A stretch of 64,000 nucleotides of DNA from NCBI GenBank assembly GCA_903960845.1, contig CAJCCF010000667.1:1-64000 (forward strand), read 5' to 3'. Position 1 is the first letter of the stretch. The number at the start of each line of letters is the position of its first letter. Position numbers and translations under genes: made by a program. Shown one piece after another: positions 58,807 through 64,000 of this stretch. This stretch comes from an uncultured Verrucomicrobiota bacterium. Its GTDB lineage: Bacteria; Verrucomicrobiota; Verrucomicrobiia; Verrucomicrobiales; Verrucomicrobiaceae. The notes under the pieces were generated by a model. It saw only the letters and a program-made list of their open reading frames with translations, was not told the DNA's origin and ran no database searches.

Positions 58807-60711
58807 TCAAAAGTTCCAACGTTGCGGTTTTCCTTTCGCCGGCGCGACTTCGATGAAATCGATTTCGGCATCAGGCAGATATACGCGCAGCGTGCCGAGC
58901 GGAGATTTGCCGGCCAGATCAAGCTTCAACTCCTGCCATTCTCCCGCATTGATCTCCAGCGGCACCGCAGTCATGCCGGTGGCATCAGCGGAGCCCTTGG
59001 GATAACTCTCGACCTTGCCCGCACCACCCGATTGACTGCGCACGCGGATTTTCACGGCCGCCGGACCAGCCATTTTGGCCATGCCATGGCCAAGGAAGGC
59101 CGCACCGGATTTGCCTGTGCTCTTCAGGCTCAGGATGCCGTCGGTGACGGTCGCCTTGCATCCGCGCTCCTTCCATCCGTCGAGTGGATCAGTGCTCTTC
59201 ACCGCGACCTTGGCGGCAACAGGCTTGTAGGCCGGATTCGGCAATGGAAAGGCTGCTCCGGTGTCCTGACGAAAGCCGTCGATGAGTGAATCGAGTTCCT
59301 TCACTTTGTCAGGCATTTGGTTGGCGAGATCTTTGGATTCGCTGATATCCTCACGCAGATTAAAAAGCTCATGCGTGGCTGGATTGCCGAACCAGCGAAG
59401 CAGCTTGAAGTCGCCACTGCGCACCCAGACGCCGCCGGCGCGATTGGCACCGGCATGTGGATGATAGTTGAAGTAAGCCGAGCGATTGAGCCCCCCTTCA
59501 GACTTGAGCACCCTGGCGTAACTAACGCCGTCAAAACGCTGCTGTGCGGGCTTCGGGACACCGATGAGATCAATCAGCGTCGGATACACATCGATGGGAC
59601 CCACGACGGCATCGCTGGTGCTGCCCGGCTTGATCCTGCCGGTCCAGGCCCACATGAGCGGGACACGCGTACCGCCTTCGTAAAGTGTGCCTTTGCCATC
59701 GCGCAGCGGCGTGTTCATCGTCGGCGGCTGATTGCCGGCCCACTTCTGCCAGTCCTCATTGGCCGATTTCTTGCCTTCAGTGGTGATGTTGCTGTGCTGA
59801 TTGCCACCGTTGTCGGAATTGAAAATGATGATCGTGTTGTCGGCGAGGCCCTGCCGGTCGAGTTCATCGAGGATGCGCCCAAAACATTCGTCCACACTCC
59901 TGAGCATTGATGCCATGATCGGATTTCCCTGACGGCCGCTCGGATCTTTTTTCCCGGCGAAACTCTTGGTGTACTCTTCCTTGTGTCCCCACGGCCCGTG
60001 GACGCCGTAGCACCAGAGATTGAGGAAGAACGGCCCGCCTTTGCTGCCCGCGATGAATTTCACCGCCTCCGCCGCCTGCCGGTCCACGATATACTCGCCA
60101 TCGGGTCCATCGGTGATCGTGCCGACTTTGACCTTGTTCGCCGGCATCCCCTCTTTCATCACGCCATAGGGTGAAAAATAATTCCCCGGCGGGCCCGGAT
60201 CCGGATGGCAGTGAAACGCGACATCAAAGCCCTGCTGCTCCGGCCAGTGCGGCTGCGTCAGACCCAGATGCCATTTGCCAATATGCGCCGTGCGATAGCC
60301 CGCAGTCTTCAAGGTCTCCGCCAGGGTGATCTGGGCTGGCTCCAGATAGTTTTTGCTGTGTGGAACCAGCATTGCCACATTCGCCGGGGCAGTATCCGGC
60401 AAGGCCTTGAAACCCTCCGCCTGCGGAGGCTGATGACCTGTCGCACTCGTGATCCCATGCCGCGCCGAATATTGCCCCGTGAGCAAAGATCCACGCGTCG
60501 GCGAGCACAGCGGCTGCGCATAAGCATTCGTGAACCTCATCGCGCGCTTGGCGAAGCGGTCGATGTTCGGCGTCTCATAATACCGTGAACCGTAGGCCCC
60601 GCAGTCCATCCAGCCCATGTCATCGACGAGAAAGAGAATAACATTTGGTTGCGCGGCCGAAGCTGAAGAGACAAGAACGAAGACCAAAGAGAAGAAAGCG
60701 AGTCGGAACAT
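58807..60711 (-). CDS. Secreted sulfatase (arylsulfatase family)
   Basis: QPNVILFLVDDMGWMDCGAYGSRYYETPNIDRFAKRAMRFTNAYAQPLCSPTRGSLLTGQYSARHG; C-S-P-T-R formylglycine motif. Confidence 0.94.
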   Translation of the reverse strand: MFRLAFFSLVFVLVSSASAAQPNVILFLVDDMGWMDCGAYGSRYYETPNIDRFAKRAMRFTNAYAQPLCSPTRGSLLTGQYSARHGITSATGHQPPQAEGFKALPDTAPANVAMLVPHSKNYLEPAQITLAETLKTAGYRTAHIGKWHLGLTQPHWPEQQGFDVAFHCHPDPGPPGNYFSPYGVMKEGMPANKVKVGTITDGPDGEYIVDRQAAEAVKFIAGSKGGPFFLNLWCYGVHGPWGHKEEYTKSFAGKKDPSGRQGNPIMASMLRSVDECFGRILDELDRQGLADNTIIIFNSDNGGNQHSNITTEGKKSANEDWQKWAGNQPPTMNTPLRDGKGTLYEGGTRVPLMWAWTGRIKPGSTSDAVVGPIDVYPTLIDLIGVPKPAQQRFDGVSYARVLKSEGGLNRSAYFNYHPHAGANRAGGVWVRSGDFKLLRWFGNPATHELFNLREDISESKDLANQMPDKVKELDSLIDGFRQDTGAAFPLPNPAYKPVAAKVAVKSTDPLDGWKERGCKATVTDGILSLKSTGKSGAAFLGHGMAKMAGPAAVKIRVRSQSGGAGKVESYPKGSADATGMTAVPLEINAGEWQELKLDLAGKSPLGTLRVYLPDAEIDFIEVAPAKGKPQRWNF

Positions 60712-60800
60712 GGCTGCTGGAAACGCTGGGGATTGCGGAGGAATTTCGGCAGAAATCTCACGCGCTGGAATCATCCACGATCACTCCGGGACAACTCATC

Positions 60801-61652
60801 TTATTTTTCCCTCACCGCAGGCTTCCAACCGGGCCCCCGCAGCAGATAACCCAGGCGCTGCGACAAAGGCAGCGGACTGGCGCGAAAGTCGCGCAGCATG
60901 TCTCGCCATTCGTGGAAAACAATGTTCACAGGACCGCGGTCAGGGATGGCCTTCGTGAGACCATAGCGCGGCGGATCCTCAGGCGACTCGGCCGCAAAGG
61001 TTCCAAAGAGCTTGTCCCAAAGGATGAGGCATGTGCCCATGTTTTTATCAAGGTAACGGGCATTGGAGGCATGATGCACACGGTGATGCGAAGGCGTGAC
61101 GAGGATGTGCTCCAGCCACCCGAGTTTCCCGATGCGCTCGGTATGAAGGAGGCTGCCATAAATCTGGGTGGCGGCGTACATCAGGAGAATGTCGAGCGGC
61201 TCAAATCCGAGCAGGGCAATGGGTATGAAATAGGCGGTGCGATACACGGGCTGGAAGACGGAGGAACGAAAGCCCGTGGTGAGATTGTACTCTTCGGAAG
61301 AGTGGTGTGTGACGTGAACGGCCCAGAACAACCGGCAGTGATGGTCCACAAAGTGGAGCACGTAATAAGCCAAATCTTCGGCGACAAAAAGCACCAGCCA
61401 GTATGACCAGCCCCTGTCCCACCCGATGAGGCGGTGATGCCAGAAGAATGCGAGAACGGGCATGACCACCATGGCACGCAGAAGCAGATCAAGGCTGCCG
61501 TTGAGCGCGGCAAGATAAAAATTGGTTAGCGTCTCACGCCAGGTGTAGGCGCGGATGCCTCTGAAATGGGTGATGCCAATCTCCAGCAGAATTGCCGCCA
61601 GTATCAGAGGAACACCAAAAGCCATCAATCTCTGCTCACGAAATAGATCCAT
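60801..61652 (-). CDS. Sterol desaturase / fatty acid hydroxylase family protein
   Basis: Histidine clusters LHFVDHHCRLFWAVHVTHHSSEEYN and PSHHRVHHASN with TM segments. Confidence 0.9.
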   Translation of the reverse strand: MDLFREQRLMAFGVPLILAAILLEIGITHFRGIRAYTWRETLTNFYLAALNGSLDLLLRAMVVMPVLAFFWHHRLIGWDRGWSYWLVLFVAEDLAYYVLHFVDHHCRLFWAVHVTHHSSEEYNLTTGFRSSVFQPVYRTAYFIPIALLGFEPLDILLMYAATQIYGSLLHTERIGKLGWLEHILVTPSHHRVHHASNARYLDKNMGTCLILWDKLFGTFAAESPEDPPRYGLTKAIPDRGPVNIVFHEWRDMLRDFRASPLPLSQRLGYLLRGPGWKPAVREK

Positions 61653-61705
61653 GAAGATTAGAGGGTGGCAGGGATGATTTCCCGAAGGGCCTTGAGATCA
61701 GGAAA

Positions 61706-62083
61706 TCAGCCGATGTGCGCGCGATAGGCGGCGGCATCCATCAAGCCGGCGGCTTCGACGCTGCCGGCAGGCTTGATCTTGAAAATCCAGCCGGCACCAT
61801 AAGGATCGGTGTTGATGAGGCCTGGATTGTTGGTGAGCTCATTGTTAATCTCGACGATTTCACCACTGACTGGCGCATAGATGTCGCTGGCAGCCTTGAC
61901 TGACTCGATGACACAAACCTGCTGACCGGCAGTCACAGGCCCCAGCTTGGGCAACTCGACAAAAACAACATCCGTCAATTCCGCCTGGGCGTGGTCGGAA
62001 ATGCCAACGGGTGAAATAGCCTGCGTGGGATCCACCCACTCGTGAGAATCGCGATAGCGGAGTTGGTCAGGGACGTTGCTCAT
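61706..62083 (-). CDS. gcvH: Glycine cleavage system H protein
   Basis: LRYRDSHEWV, GISDHAQAELTDVVFVELPKLG, CVIESVKAASDIYAPVSGEIVEINNELTNNPGLINTDPYGAGWIFKI (lipoyl Lys motif ESVKA). Confidence 0.95.
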   Translation of the reverse strand: MSNVPDQLRYRDSHEWVDPTQAISPVGISDHAQAELTDVVFVELPKLGPVTAGQQVCVIESVKAASDIYAPVSGEIVEINNELTNNPGLINTDPYGAGWIFKIKPAGSVEAAGLMDAAAYRAHIG

Positions 62084-62107
62084 GACGGGAAGTGCGTTTG
62101 AGGTGAA

Positions 62108-62710
<603 letters not shown>

Positions 62711-62774
62711 GGGTGGCCGTTCTTTAGCAGGCAAACCGCCAGGATCAAATGCAGAGAATGAGACAGTGAACGGC

Positions 62775-63380
62775 CTAACGCTCATTTTTGAAAGTACTCA
62801 TCCCGGCACAGGCGTGATGAAACACCCAACCAATGCCTGCCCCGAAGCCAAGTCCGTAGCAGAGACCCCAGGATAGCTTGGCCAGCATGGCCGCTTCAGG
62901 ACGGGGGATTTTGGCATTCCGGTCTGCCAGCCAGAAATCGTACATGGCCCAGTCGCCGGCGAAGTAACCCGCGGTATGCAGCACAAACAGCGCCAGCGCC
63001 GCAACCAGCCATCCACGCATGCAGCCCAGCATTCTCATGCTGATGATGGTGAAAACCAGGCAGCCAGCCGCGGCGCCGATCCATTCCCCCGCCCTGCCTT
63101 TGAGCCCAAACCAAGCCACGCACCAGATCAATGCATAAGCGAAGAAGGCGGGCAAAAAGGCCCGGTAAAAACGACCCGCACCACCCGCAACCGGTCCGAG
63201 CGCGATGCCGGACAAACCGAGAAACACGGCGGCGATCGCGGCATACATGCCGAGTTCACCGCCCGCATGACGGAACAGCGGTGCCGCAAACGCCCACACG
63301 GAGAAGGCGGCAATGCTGACCAATGCAAAGCCAAGTGCTCCGTGAATCACGTCGCGGACGAGTGAGCGCGAGACGGACAT
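62775..63380 (-). CDS. Hypothetical membrane protein
   Basis: Several hydrophobic segments; same-strand, close spacing to neighbours; no family recognised. Confidence 0.6.
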   Translation of the reverse strand: MSVSRSLVRDVIHGALGFALVSIAAFSVWAFAAPLFRHAGGELGMYAAIAAVFLGLSGIALGPVAGGAGRFYRAFLPAFFAYALIWCVAWFGLKGRAGEWIGAAAGCLVFTIISMRMLGCMRGWLVAALALFVLHTAGYFAGDWAMYDFWLADRNAKIPRPEAAMLAKLSWGLCYGLGFGAGIGWVFHHACAGMSTFKNER

Positions 63381-63386
63381 GGTGTT

Positions 63387-64000
63387 TTAGACCTCCCAAC
63401 CGGGGCGATACTGGCGCTTCACGAGCGCGTTGGCCGCTTCATGGTTGGTGATCTTGAGCCCGGGTGCGTCCCACTGAAGTGTTTCGCCGGGGAATGGGCT
63501 GGCAAGACAGCCGAGAAGCACGGCCTCGGTGAGAGGCCCGGCGTAATCGAAGTTGGCGGTCGGTTTTTTGTCACCCTTGATGCAGCAATCAATGAAATCG
63601 AACCAGTGGTTGCGCGGCTCGAGCTTGGGATACTTGAAGCCTTTGAATTTCTCTTTCGGGAAGAGCTGCGGAGTGCTGCCGTGCGGGTGCAAAAGCACGC
63701 CATCAGTCCCGATGTAGAGACTGCCCTGACCTGGGAATTTAGAGGCATCTGCCAGCGCCATGACCTCGGCAGGCGGACGGGCATCACCATCATACCAGGT
63801 GACTTTGACCGTATCCCCGGCGGTGTATTGGGTGCCTTTGAAGGTGTATTCAACGACGGCATTGATGGCCCAATTGGTGGCATTCAGCGGAGCTGGTCCG
63901 GTGGACTTCACCGCAACAGGTGCCGCAAGGCCAAGTGAACGGAACCAGCCGCTGAACATGTGGCAACCCATGTCACCAAGCGTGCCGGTGCCGAAGTCGC
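63387..64000 (-). CDS. Gfo/Idh/MocA-family oxidoreductase, C-terminal part (gene continues past window end)
   Basis: DFGTGTLGDMGCHMFSGWFRSL...NHWFDFIDCCIKGDKKPTANFDYAGPLTEAVLLGCLASPFPGETLQWDAPGLKITN; frame open to position 64000. Confidence 0.85.
   Translation of the reverse strand, partial: DFGTGTLGDMGCHMFSGWFRSLGLAAPVAVKSTGPAPLNATNWAINAVVEYTFKGTQYTAGDTVKVTWYDGDARPPAEVMALADASKFPGQGSLYIGTDGVLLHPHGSTPQLFPKEKFKGFKYPKLEPRNHWFDFIDCCIKGDKKPTANFDYAGPLTEAVLLGCLASPFPGETLQWDAPGLKITNHEAANALVKRQYRPGWEV

Overview
A 64 kb chromosomal window from a high-GC bacterium. The gene families (DUF1501, DUF1549/DUF1553, PVC-type CxxCH cytochromes, sulfatase, DUF6807) point to the Planctomycetota-Verrucomicrobiota group, most likely Verrucomicrobiota; this is inferred from families only. 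No rRNA, tRNA or CRISPR array was recognised. Housekeeping genes include trmD, proA, serS, murI, leuD, gcvH, SufE-like, PhoH-like, a polyprenyl synthetase, glycogen synthase-like, potBC-like and TolQ/TolR-like genes. The accessory content is: (i) a minus-strand, ATGA-coupled cluster at 5.6-18.4 kb of three DUF1501 proteins, DUF6807, a PVC cytochrome, an NHL-repeat protein and DUF1549/1553; (ii) two extracellular Ig/Calx-beta repeat proteins that share a module, one apparently frameshifted; (iii) a Phd/PIN-like toxin-antitoxin pair inside the cluster; (iv) a decayed REP-associated transposase. The best candidate for an under-described system is an approximately 0.6 kb cassette at about 7015-7630. 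In it a four-helix-bundle (23S-IVS-like) gene is bracketed by two 7-bp-periodic repeat arrays in inverted orientation, placed between operon genes and sharing an ATGA overlap with the downstream DUF1501 ORF. All calls are from reading the sequence and supplied ORFs; no database search was run.
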